Shown here in pieces: positions 10,285 through 20,132 of a DNA stretch of 50,778 bases. Positions within the stretch are counted from its first letter, which is position 1; each line of letters starts with the position of its first letter. The DNA comes from Scleroderma bovista (taxonomy: Eukaryota; Basidiomycota; Agaricomycetes; Boletales; Sclerodermataceae): NCBI GenBank assembly GCA_037178675.1, contig JAYMGJ010000114.1, positions 1 through 50,778 of the forward strand, given 5' to 3'. The translations under genes and the position numbers were made by a program. A model generated the notes under the pieces. The model was not told the DNA's origin, made no database searches, and saw only the letters and a program-made list of their open reading frames with translations.

Positions 10285-10709
10285 TGCATGAAGTTGGGTA
10301 ACTTGAGGAGTTGTCGAAATCCATCATGTTCCAGGCACATTTCTGGGCTGACAAGGATAGCTTGGTATGTTTGCGCTTTCAACTCCTATTGAAGTTTAGT
10401 GATTGCATTATGAGATTAATTTCTAGAACCACACATTTTTTTATTTCGTGTTCCATGTCTCTGCATTGACCGCAACCGCTGATATGCCCATCTTTTTCAA
10501 GCAGTGTTTCTTTGTTTGAATAGGTTAGTTGTACTCAGGTTTTTGTATGATTCCATTACAATACCTGATCACGTTGCAGTGCCTTCAGTGGAGATATAAT
10601 AAGCATCATCTTGCTCTTGTCCTGCATCAAGGGCATGACGAAAGGCATGGTCTTCCCGGCTCCAGTCCCCGCAATAATTATGCTGTCAACCCCCAAGATC
10701 ATGTTGAGA
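10285..10709 (-). pseudogene. RecQ-like helicase relic, Walker A (motif I) segment
   Basis: The minus strand reads MILGVDSIIIAGTGAGKTMPF (Walker A), then LIISPLKALQRDQ (motif Ia), a GT–AG intron (about 10584–10530), KKMGISAVAVNAETWN, and after another gap QAILVSPEMCLEHDGFRQLLKLPNF. This is the N-terminal half of lobe 1 of a RecQ-type helicase. The frame after ETWN runs into TAA in an A-run, so it is disabled there unless a non-obvious splice is used. It ends at the Plavaka terminus and continues at 3613. Confidence 0.85.
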
Positions 10710-10716
10710 AAGTAAG

Positions 10717-11356
10717 TGCTTAGTCATCACTAGCACGTGACTTTTCTCTAGAGCCTTGACACGTGATGTGTCTGGACTCGTCGTCTTCCATGTGATTCTT
10801 TGAGTCACATGACCGGTTAACAAAGTACCGACTAACTGGAGTCATATCCCTTATCTATGACGTGTCAAAATAAGGAGAGATAACGTTCCTTCTGGAACAT
10901 TCCTATGGGTCGATCTAGACCGTTTCTTATCTCTTGTCTTACTTATGACTCACTGTGGCCTTCTACGAGATTCTACGAGTTTCCACAGAACTACTATGTT
11001 AGGAAGGTACTTATCTACCTGTCCGTTTATGGATTCACAGAGACTTCTTACTTTACATGGTCTGTGCGCAGCTCAGACGTATAAATACCCTTATGCTTCT
11101 TGATAGCAGAGTAGGATTTTACCCACTACGTTTTATCCTCTGTTCTATTCAAGAACTCTCTTAACCACCTTCAGTTAATCCCTCCAAGTTTGAACCAACT
11201 AGCAAGAGTGAGTTGATAACTTCTATTATCATTCTTGTCTAGGCCCGCTGTGCTTGTCTATCTCCAGACAGTACTTCCCGTTAGATCAGGCATTCAGCAG
11301 CATCGAGCTGCCAGCTGTGGGGGACTTTCCCTCTACAGTGCTCCTTAAAGAGGTGT
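10717..11356. repeat. Possible insertion block flanked by GTAAG direct repeats
   Basis: GTAAG occurs at 10712–10716 and 11357–11361 around a 640-bp AT-rich block with a TATAAATA near 11080–11090 and no open coding. That layout resembles a solo LTR, but the ends read TG…GT rather than TG…CA. It lies directly upstream of the helicase Walker A exon. A minus-strand reading at about 11361–11440 (ICRDAAQKCVYDSQRTRHEL) could be an N-terminal helicase exon, though its phase does not join the Walker A exon without a splice or frameshift. Confidence 0.35.
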
Positions 11357-11661
11357 GTAAGCTCATGCCGTGTTCTCTGTGAGTCATACACGCATTTCTG
11401 TGCGGCATCTCTGCATATTTCCACAAGATAGTCTCATGACCTGACCTGATCTGGCTCAGGGTTTGGGCTCTCAGTGATCACTGGATGGACAGGGGCCATT
11501 GGGTCTAAGCTAGGTAAGAGATGACCAGGGTTATGGAAGAAGAAGCTTTGTATTTTCAAACAATACTACAAAAGTACTTGTCGAAATGCTCAGATATGAT
11601 GTGTTCCTAAGTCATGTGATCTGCTGGTGTGACGCATGGGGGGTTTCTCGACCGAACTGCA

Positions 11662-11750
11662 CCAGACGTTGTGGTGCATTCTCTGCACGTTTCTTATGTC
11701 ATCATGTTCACACGTGTTATGTCAGCACGAGAATGCACTACAACGTCTGG
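11662..11750. repeat. 22-bp inverted repeat with 45-nt spacer
   Basis: CCAGACGTTGTGGTGCATTCTC at 11662–11683 is matched by its reverse complement at 11729–11750 with a single C/T difference that would still pair as G·T in RNA. The pair could form a strong hairpin or cruciform, or be the ends of a tiny fold-back element. No gene is called across it. Confidence 0.85.
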
Positions 11751-11857
11751 GTACGAGACTAGTGGCGGACGAACAGGTTGAATCATTCAAATTTCATTCA
11801 AAGTCTCCGAAAATGTCCCGCTTATGTAAGTGACTTCGTATTTCCCTCCAACAAAGG

Positions 11858-12540
11858 TTGTGCTTGAGTGCTAAGTTCTTGACAAGGTCGGTTTTCCGCG
11901 AAGCAGTTCTATGTAAATTCTTCTCAGACGAATGTCACCACGATCAGAATCATGGTTCATTGCCGTATCTTCCTTGGTGCTCCTTCTGCCGCAGAAATTG
12001 GGACAGACCCAAGCTCATACACCAGCTGGAAAACGACAGAAAGCATGTAAACGTCCTCTCTACATCGTTTTCCCAACACTACCATTCCGTGGTGTACCTT
12101 CTTGCAACACTCGATGCATCCAGCCGACAAATATCTCTACTGTACCAAAACGTGATCTTCAAGGATACAGACGGCGAAGAGGAGCAGGATGATGATGGAC
12201 CCAAATATAACGAGACACAGGATGGAGATACGACCAACTCCCGGTGTGTGCGCCGTTTCTTCTGTTAGCGATATTTCCGGAGTGTTACAATACTAAACAA
12301 ATCAGAGCGCACGTCAACATTCATTACGTAGCCGCCAACTCCAGCAGTGTGCAAAGCAAGCCTACGACGACTGGCCTGCCATCTTTCCTGCTTCCCAGTC
12401 ACAGCCGCCACGTGAGACTATGAGACGCAGGAGACCGTGTCATACGCATACTCAGACGAAGACGCGGCTACCATCGCAATGTTTCCAAATTTTCAGTTTA
12501 GCCTGCACGTCGCCACAACTGTCGTCGCTTCGCAATGCTT
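11858..12540 (+). pseudogene. Coding-like remnants of an unrecognised gene
   Basis: Several short plus-strand stretches look protein-coding but shift frame: an acidic segment DGEEEQDDDGPKYNETQDGD (about 12165–12235), RQLQQCAKQAYDDWPAIFPAS (about 12325–12400) and, one frame away, ETVSYAYSDEDAATIAMFPNF (about 12430–12500), which stops at about 12540. I do not recognise the protein. The frame changes and lack of clean introns point to a decayed gene rather than an active one. It may also be a chance reading. Confidence 0.3.
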
Positions 12541-13733
12541 CTAGGCCGCTGTCTATACATGATCTTTATTTACTCTCGAAGTCCGCTCTCGACCTGTACA
12601 AGGAACAACCTCGACACTTGCATTCACTCCTGCTCTTACGCTCACAGCCTCCCCCGAAATGCGTCCTCCTCCCCTCCCCGCTCCCAACTCTGCTACCGCA
12701 CACTACCAAGCACATGCACTGATGCACGGCTCCGGCCCAACCCCCGCTTGGACAAAGTGACGCTGCCGTACGACGTGTTAGGGCCTTGGTAAGATGGTTC
12801 GAGGATTGATTGTTCGTATTACAGAAGAATGGTTCAAGAAGGGGATTGAAAGTGATTGATCGAGGTTTGGGCTTAGCTCCGTTGCTCGTTCTTGATTCAT
12901 GCGGTCTGTGTGGTGGTCGTCCCTAGACGACATATATGCGTATATGTCCCTGCCCCCGAGGGCAAAGAGGCCATGCCGGAGCCAGATCTAGGGTCCATTA
13001 TACTTTGCCAAGATGCTGTGGGTTGTAAAGGGCAGTCGCGGCACGTAGACAGGGGTGCTGTACATGACAGACCAAACACGCCACATCCGAGGTTAATGCA
13101 CAGGATGCAAAGATGGGCGCCTAGCGCATTTCAGTATGTCGTTTCCTTCTTGGGTAGTTGCCGCTTGCCAGACAGTTTAACCTGCCAACGTTCCCAGGTT
13201 GTTGTTGGTGAATCACCTGCACACTGAATTCATGACCGAAATACGTATATCTTTTTCCACTTATATAAATATTTTTGGCCTCGGCGCTTGCCGCACACTG
13301 TGATGAAGTTGGCCCACACAGACAAGAAATTGCGCTCCTGTGTTGCTTGCCAATCGTCTGCCGTAAAACGAGCCACTCGCATAAGGCACGCTTACTTTGA
13401 CGAACTATTCCTGAATTCGTCCGAACAAAGGAATCTTGGTGAGTTAATGTTATCAACAATTATAGATCACTACCGCAAAGTACATCTTTTAATCTGACCT
13501 TCTTTGTCTCGTTGCCACCCCAAAACGCTTAAGTGTGGTCTGTGGATGGTGGAAGCGTCCACTTGCGTCCTTCTACGTTATGACCACCTCGAATCGTGGC
13601 TTTATCAAGGCCCTGCTGTAGGTATAAGACCTGTATGGGTGACGGTTCTCTCCACGGCCAACTTCCAGGCACTGCTCTTCTGCGGTCACGCACGTATCCC
13701 TTCTACATTTCTGTGCAACATACCGCGAACGCA

Positions 13734-14584
13734 ATGCCCAGCGCTCAACCACATCCGTCATTGAGGATGCTGAGCTCCATCGACCCGAACGACGACAACC
13801 CGAAGCCCAAAGCGCGACCCCGTACTCCGGCCCTCTCAGCCCTCTTATTCAAGCCACACTTATCTATGCCTGCTGCACTCAAAAACAAGCCATTGATGTT
13901 TTTTGGACTGGGTAAAAGGTTGCGAACGGGAGGATGTGACCAAGGAATGGGACTGGGATCCACCCCGTCATCTTCATCTCTAGAGTCATCCCGACCTTCA
14001 TGGTCCTCTGTATCCAGATCGGAGTCAGAGTCTGGGACATCGTCGATGTCAGAGTATATGCATACTAGCATCCGATCTCTCCATTCCCCTGCGACAAATC
14101 CGTTGGTCGTGGTAAGTCGATCCTTCATTTTCTGTCGCGTGACTTGGCTGGGGGCTGATCTCCCCCTTTTTCATTTCCCTCTGTGCGCCTGTACCGGATG
14201 TGTGCTTATTAGCCACCACTAGGCACTAAAATTCTAGAGCGGTTCTGGCCTGAGGACGAGCCTACCACTGAAGATGGAGATCTTGCTGTGCGAGAGGAAT
14301 TGGCCGGACGCTGGACGTCCTATGATGGCAAGGGGTATTTCCCTTCAATGGCCGAGAAGGAAAATGCCTATCCATTCTTAATGCTTAGCCCACCTCCTAG
14401 TCGGCGTGTGTCGCGCATGCAGCCGCCAGAAGTGGTATCTGATACTCCGTCCAGGTGGGTATCCGCTCGTTTACATGTTGTAATGAATAACGTTTCTATG
14501 ATTGGGGGTTTTTTTTTCAGTGACGAGTTCTCGAGACAAAATATTGATTTTACGGCTGAATCTCAGTTGAGGTTCCCATTCTAG
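13734..14584 (+). CDS. Unrecognised three-exon gene, 227 aa
   Basis: The proposed structure is 13734–14111, 14213–14454 and 14521–14584, with GT–AG introns of 101 and 66 nt, giving one open frame of 227 residues. The N-terminal half reads LSSIDPNDDNPKPKARP, ALKNKPLMFFGLGKRLR and a Ser-rich tract ending in SMSEYMH. Exon 2 has LERFWPEDEP and REELAGRWTSYDGKGYF, then a Pro/Arg-rich stretch; exon 3 ends RQNIDFTAESQLRFPF. The upstream start at 13596 is possible but less likely. No known domain, signal peptide or membrane span is visible. It is convergent with the GAR transformylase, 146 bp away. The opposite strand is also open at 14128–13745 but has no matching splicing. Confidence 0.6.
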
Positions 14585-14730
14585 TTGGATGTATGAGTGG
14601 ATAGGGTCGGACAAGCATTAATGTAGCATAGTAGTTCACCTGAATATCGATATTTTATAAGCATACTGTACAAATGTGATTGTAAATTCCAAAATCCTAC
14701 TCCATATTGTAGCTTGCCACGGTGGAATAT

Positions 14731-15597
14731 CTATTCAGTGTTTTCGTCAACGACTTCCTGTGGTAGAGGCTTGACTTCGTCCAACACCCTCTTCGTCGCC
14801 TGCACGATAATTTCCCACTCGACTTGGTGTAGCCTCTGCTCATACATCTTGATCGGCTCTCCCCTCTCGATCGGGACTTCGCGCACGACAAGTGGTTCGC
14901 CGCGGTCAACCTCCGCGACAACACGATGGACCATAACACCAAGCTTGTCGACTTCACCGCACTGGAAAGCGTCGTAACCTCGTTGGATAGCATTTGCACC
15001 GTCGAATTGACCGGGAAGTGCCGGATGAATGTTGATTACGGGGATGGGATGTAGAGGTGTGAGGTCTTCTTCACCATCTCCATTATTTTTCTGGCCTTCT
15101 TCCTGTCCCTCTTTTCCTTCGCATCCTCGTGGAGGGAGCGCCCGCGCCCCCTTAAGGACCTCCAAAAATGCTTCACTCACAATATGCATCCACCCCGCCA
15201 GCACAACCGCATCCGGCCGGGCTCCCAACACAATTCTCGCAATCTCAAGATCATAATCCTCCCTTGTCTGTTTCCCGGCGTTCTGGCGGAGAAATGGTTG
15301 GAGACCGAAGTAAGCTGTTTGGATGGGCGGGTTGGCAGAGGAAGCTCGGATGAGTCCGTGTGCGGCTTTGCGGTTAGAAAGGACGAGAACGATGGAGGTG
15401 TGTGGTAGTGCAGGTGTATTTTGTGCGTCGATAAGTGCTTGGAGATTTGTTCCTGTAAGGAGTAAGGGATTGAGGCAGTGGGTATGGTAGGATCCGGGAC
15501 ACTAACAAAAAGGAGACGTACCTGAACCGGAGATGAGGACGACTAGCCTCCGTGGTGGGATGCCGCCATCGCTACTGTTGAAAATGGTGGGAGACAT
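14731..15597 (-). CDS. ADE8: Phosphoribosylglycinamide formyltransferase (GAR transformylase)
   Basis: This enzyme transfers the formyl group of 10-formyltetrahydrofolate to GAR, the third step of de novo purine synthesis in the cytosol. Exon 1 is 15597–15522 and exon 2 is 15452–14731, with a 69-nt GT–AG intron between LISGSG and TNLQAL; 265 residues in total. The N-terminal phosphate-binding loop reads VLISGSGTNLQALIDA. The catalytic Asn and His lie in VINIHPALPG, and the catalytic Asp in VAEVDRGEPLVV. An acidic, Gly/Glu-rich insert (EGKEGQEEGQKNNGDGEE) precedes the NIHP motif; inserts at that place occur in fungal ADE8 proteins. The start ATG at 15597 is directly followed by the family N-terminus. 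No defect is seen, so it is probably an active housekeeping gene. Confidence 0.93.
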
Positions 15598-15599
15598 AG

Positions 15600-17427
15600 G
15601 AATTCCCCAATAATATTTCTTGACAGACCCGACTACGATGTAGTGTTCGCAGGCTTCCTTCTTCAGAGGCCAATTCCGATAGCTGATCCGGGAGTCATTC
15701 GTGGTCGAAATGCCACCGATCTGTGGGTGTAGCCAAGTCTGCAACTTCCAAGTCGAAAGCTCGAAGCGTCACCTGCCAGTCAAACACCAACACACTCTCT
15801 CGAAACCTCGGTGACTAAATCACGCCCATTTTCGTCCCTACAAACAGCTGCTAGTAACGATCAGACTTTCTGTGTTATAGTAAAAAGCTCATTGGAATCA
15901 TGGAATGTCTTCCATTCAGTCTTGGGTCTGCCTGCCTAGGCTGTATCTCGGTGCCAAGTTCCAACCACATGTCTTGAACCACTAATTGGTCAGAGTTTTC
16001 AGGCTTAGCCTCAACTTGGCACAAGGAGACACGGCGCATCGTCCATCTGCACAGTCGACGAATTACACCGTCTACTTCAATTCAGTTTCTGACAGGTTTG
16101 TAAATCGAGTGAGCCCTCCCATTGGCCGGTGTCACCTCTAAGCGAGTGCTAGCCCATTTATGGGTTTGGAACTGAGGATATAGCCTCGGTTATGGCCAAT
16201 CCATTTTCTTGATGTCGGAGTGAAACAATAGCCGGTACATACTAATGGCTCAAAGTTCTCTCGAGCGCTCCGAGCTAGTGCCACACAGAAATGGAGTGTC
16301 ATTACTAATCATTTCCATCGGGATGCTACCTCATCAAACTACAGGAAACATTCAACCCTCTCGGTATGTTGGGCCCAAACCAGTTATTCGATTGGTAACT
16401 GACAGGAGTGAAGTGATCCTGGGCATAGGGTATCGGGCTTTAATCGATTACTGACGGCGACGGAACAAAGACTGGATTTGAACAGCTATCGGGCATAAGA
16501 CTCATGCCGGACATTATGCGGCTCAGCTGCCGACGTTGGTCATATGTATCACTCAATGCCTGTCCAGTTGGTCTCTAGCGAAACGTACATGCCTGATAAT
16601 CCACGTGCCGACAGTGTTGACTAGGATCTGTCCACCGCTGGCGCGAACCACGCCGACCTGGCCATCACGGAACTACCCCCAGCCACCAGAAGGCAGCCAA
16701 GGAAATCAAGGGTGGAACTATTCCTCGATTGGACTCGTCTGCGAATACCCTCCCAGAGCCATGCTTTATTTGCCAGTTAATTTGGATTATTTCACAGGGA
16801 CTACCAATCCTTTCTACACCAATACTCTCATGGCACTTGATGTAGTCAAGTGCTGTGGGGAATCGACCAACGTATTAAAAGATATACCTGGAGGTATATT
16901 ATTTCCTTATCCCAACCGAGCCATTTCGGCAATCAACTAAGGGTGTCACCCTCAAACGTGAAACCGTCGTATTGCAAGCCACCACTGCCAACTGAATGTT
17001 AACCTTTCAGACCACAGTTTGCGTGTAGTCACACAGGCTTACAGTACCTAACCGAAAGGAGCGAAAGCAATAGTCCTGACCGCTGCGGATGCCGTCAGCC
17101 AGCGTAAACTTAGTGCAGGTCAAGGGCTGCCGCTGTAAATTTGCAATGGGGTTGAGACAAGAATCCGGATATCACTAGCACAATGTTCAAAAGATCGGAC
17201 GCAAGCCTTTGATACCTTGCAAAACATGGCTATAATTATAAGTTTGTCACTGCTCTCCTCTAATCACCTCAGTTATAACTTTGCATGGTGTTTCACAATG
17301 TCACGGGCATGGCCTTCCGTGCCCAGCGCAGCAGGAACCTACACCCTATGCTATAAGGATGGGAAGCAGTCCTTCACCTGGCCCTGACACTGCCGTTTCT
17401 TGCCAAGTAACTGCCTCCCCAAGTACT
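15600..17427. other. Intergenic region without recognised genes
   Basis: About 1.8 kb between the GAR transformylase start and the secreted-protein gene. Only short, unrelated open frames occur on both strands. No transposon termini, tRNA or tandem repeat was recognised. The first few hundred bases should hold the GAR transformylase promoter and the last few hundred that of the next gene. Confidence 0.5.
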
Positions 17428-17965
17428 ATGAAATCCATCCTCCGTTGGCTCCCTTTACTCCTTCTCTCCGCGGTCGCGTGCGCCCAGACTGCTGTCATTG
17501 GTTATCCACCCAATGGATACATCATTTCTCCTGGTGCCAGCCTGACAGTCCAGGTTCAGCGTCCTGTAGGTTTCTGTTGCGTGTGACGACCATTCATAAC
17601 TTCAACTTCTTCACTAGAATAGCTTGACAGGATCAGAGGAAGTGGCCGTCGTCATTGGCTTCCAATCCTGTGGAACGAACGGCTGCATCTCTCCATCCGA
17701 CTACATGGGCCAGATTTTGTACAATGGACCATACGACCCACAATACCACGAACCTACGACCCCTCCGTATGAAAACTTCACTGTACAGGTCCCCAGCTCT
17801 GCTTCCGCAGGAACAGCTTTGATTGGGGTTGCCCACGTCACGCTTATCGGGGTATGTTGTCAGCTCTATAGTCTCTCGCCCTTAGCACCAATACTGTCGT
17901 CTGTTTCGCAGGCTGGCTACTTCCCCTATTTGGAGGTTCTCAACACTACACTCACTGTGTCGTGA
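17428..17965 (+). CDS. Small secreted protein, NIS1-like (tentative)
   Basis: Three exons (17428–17565, 17618–17851, 17912–17965) with GT–AG introns of 52 and 60 nt encode 141 residues. The first 20 form a signal peptide (MKSILRWLPLLLLSAVACAQ, cleavage after the Ala-Cys-Ala region). The mature part opens VIGYPPNGYIISPGASLTVQV and contains NSLTGSEEVAVVIGFQSC and GQILYNGPYDPQYHEP. It has two cysteines (QSC, NGC) and N-glycosylation sequons NFT and NTT. The layout matches small secreted proteins of basidiomycetes that are often grouped with the NIS1 family of secreted effectors. That assignment is from memory of the family pattern, and effector activity is not shown by sequence. The gene looks intact. 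Confidence 0.8.
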
Positions 17966-19570
17966 TGAGTGAGGGCATCTACTAACATCCATCATGCTCG
18001 TTGTGCTTCTCTCTCGAACATAGTGGATATTGGACATCTTCCTATGTACATATATTGTGTTTCGTTGTCGGTACGTCTCTGTATATATCAGTATGTAACT
18101 AATAATCGAACTGTTATAATTTTTGTGCCCATCGCTCTCAAGAACTTACCTTCATACTTCAACATTAAGTTGGACAAGTCGACATAATCACCGTTATTTT
18201 CTGTGGTATAGTGATGGTATTTTGATCGACCACAATGCTGATGGGATTACACGTCCTTCGGGAGATTAGACTTTGCCAGATAGTGGTGCCACCGCGCCAT
18301 GGTCAATTTACTACGGAGCGCTGGTGAAGTCAAATTTTGCTGTACTCTCAATTGTGATAGTAAGCGCCTGCATATCGTACGTCGTGTACTTACTCAGTTC
18401 CACGGCAACCGTATAAAACCGGTATCGGGTACTCTACGACTGGCCCGTCGACCCAGAAGAACCGGATAATTATTGAAACCCCAGAGCTCTTACCGGTGCG
18501 CGACCCTCTCGTGAATATGTAATGAGTCATAGGGCGTAAATACATCTGTGATAGAAACTAGAAAAATGCTATTGCAGTGGAAGTTTGACAAGTAAAGCTA
18601 GGTCATGCACTAGGACAGTAAGACCCGTTTTGCACTCGCTTGGACTCATCGGCCAATGAGATGGGCTTGCTCAAGTACGTGAGTACTGTGAATAGCCGTC
18701 CCGCTTGTTGCTTGTGCAGATGCCGCAACTGACTACATGCTGCTAATCATGATTTCAATGAATACCTACTATATCACTTCTCTTTATGTGGACAAAATGT
18801 CATAGTTGTCTTCGAAACTGCATGTACAACATATAAACGACACAGAACACGGCCAAAGTTTGAAACGCACTAACCATGGAAGTCGCATATAGTATACAAC
18901 GTGACAGGATACTTCCATGTTACGACTGCAAGAGCGTCTTAAGAAGCCTTCCTCGTGTTCGTCAGATAGCCTAGCAGTATTTGAAGGTACAGGTTCCAGA
19001 CCGTGCGTCTGACTCTAGTACGTTGGTAGCAGCAGCGGTTCTTAGGAGATTCCCCGTGCTTGGTCGCTTCAAATTTCAGACAGTGTCATACATATCCTCA
19101 GCGCTCCCGCTCTAACGCGCTCAAGAACGAACTCGGAAGATCTTCCTCGTCGGATAAATCTTATTCCATGGGGAGCTGCGCGAACATTGTAGCTGCCATT
19201 TTTGATAATATCGACCCATGTTCTGTCCTGAAGTTTGCGGTAGACGTCGCAGCTTTCCTTGCACGTGGAATGAAGAGGTGAATCCTAATGGGTCAGATGA
19301 AGAAGTGGGAAGGGTATTAGTTTTGGGAAAGCGGCCGCGGCGAGGCAGAACTTCGGATTGATAACTTGCACAGCCGGCCGGGTTGGGGGTATGTTGGACA
19401 CAGTTGATGGTTCCCTCGTCGAACTTGATACGTGACTCGGTTCTGAGCTTGGTTTCTCGTTATGAGGGAGATCGGAATGAGGCTCCCGTGCCACACCTCC
19501 CTTACTTACATAAGGAGCAGTCGCACGTGACTACTGAATTCATTTCGACTTGCAACGGACCAACGCATTT
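17966..19570. other. Intergenic region without recognised genes
   Basis: About 1.6 kb. Short open frames on both strands show no family motif, and no repeat shared with the rest of the window was recognised before about 19.58 kb, where similarity to 31.27 kb begins. Confidence 0.5.
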
Positions 19571-20025
19571 TATCATACGTTACGGACGGCATCAAATTGG
19601 ATACAAACCCATGGCCCCAGGATGGGAAAACATTTCTCTGTCTCCTATCAGGGCCACTCCTAACAGTTGTACCCAACGGCTGATCTTTCTACCGGGAAAA
19701 TTCACTTGGTGAGTAAGTAGGTTTGCTCAATCCCGAATGATCGCCGACTTGTCGTAGATGACACATGTACCCCGAGTCTTCAGTATATATACTTGTCTCT
19801 TTCTGGATGTTGTAGAAACAACACGCGCACGTCCGACGAATAGCCGACTTGTCTGACAAAGACATATGACAGTATTTGACTTGCTGACATAGATGGTTGC
19901 AATGGAGCTCCCATGGACTCAGCAAACGACGTCCGTTAATTATGGCGATTGTCATCATCATCAGATGGCCAGTTCTCATTCTTGCAAGGCAACGTACGCG
20001 TGTAAGAGAATACTTTTCGTCGTCG

Positions 20026-20033
20026 TATAAATA
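20026..20033 (+). promoter_or_regulatory. TATA box of the MFS transporter
   Basis: TATAAATA lies 100 bp upstream of the ATG at 20133. The corresponding site in the broken copy (near 31738–31748) reads GATATATT, so the box is altered there. Confidence 0.55.
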
Positions 20034-20132
20034 TTACACGGGACCTCTCACCGCTTTGATCTTACTATCCTCTTCTTCCAGCCTCTCGACGGGGTGGACC
20101 TTTGGTGTATCGATTAACGGCAAATTATTTTG

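Noticed and set aside
286..10709. Helicase pieces as part of a Helitron
   Set aside because: Motifs are RecQ type (DEAH, QRTGRAGR) with introns, and no Rep domain or Helitron hairpin end is seen.
13745..14128. Minus-strand gene opposite exon 1 of the unrecognised gene
   Set aside because: It has no splice continuation, while the plus strand joins three exons in one frame.
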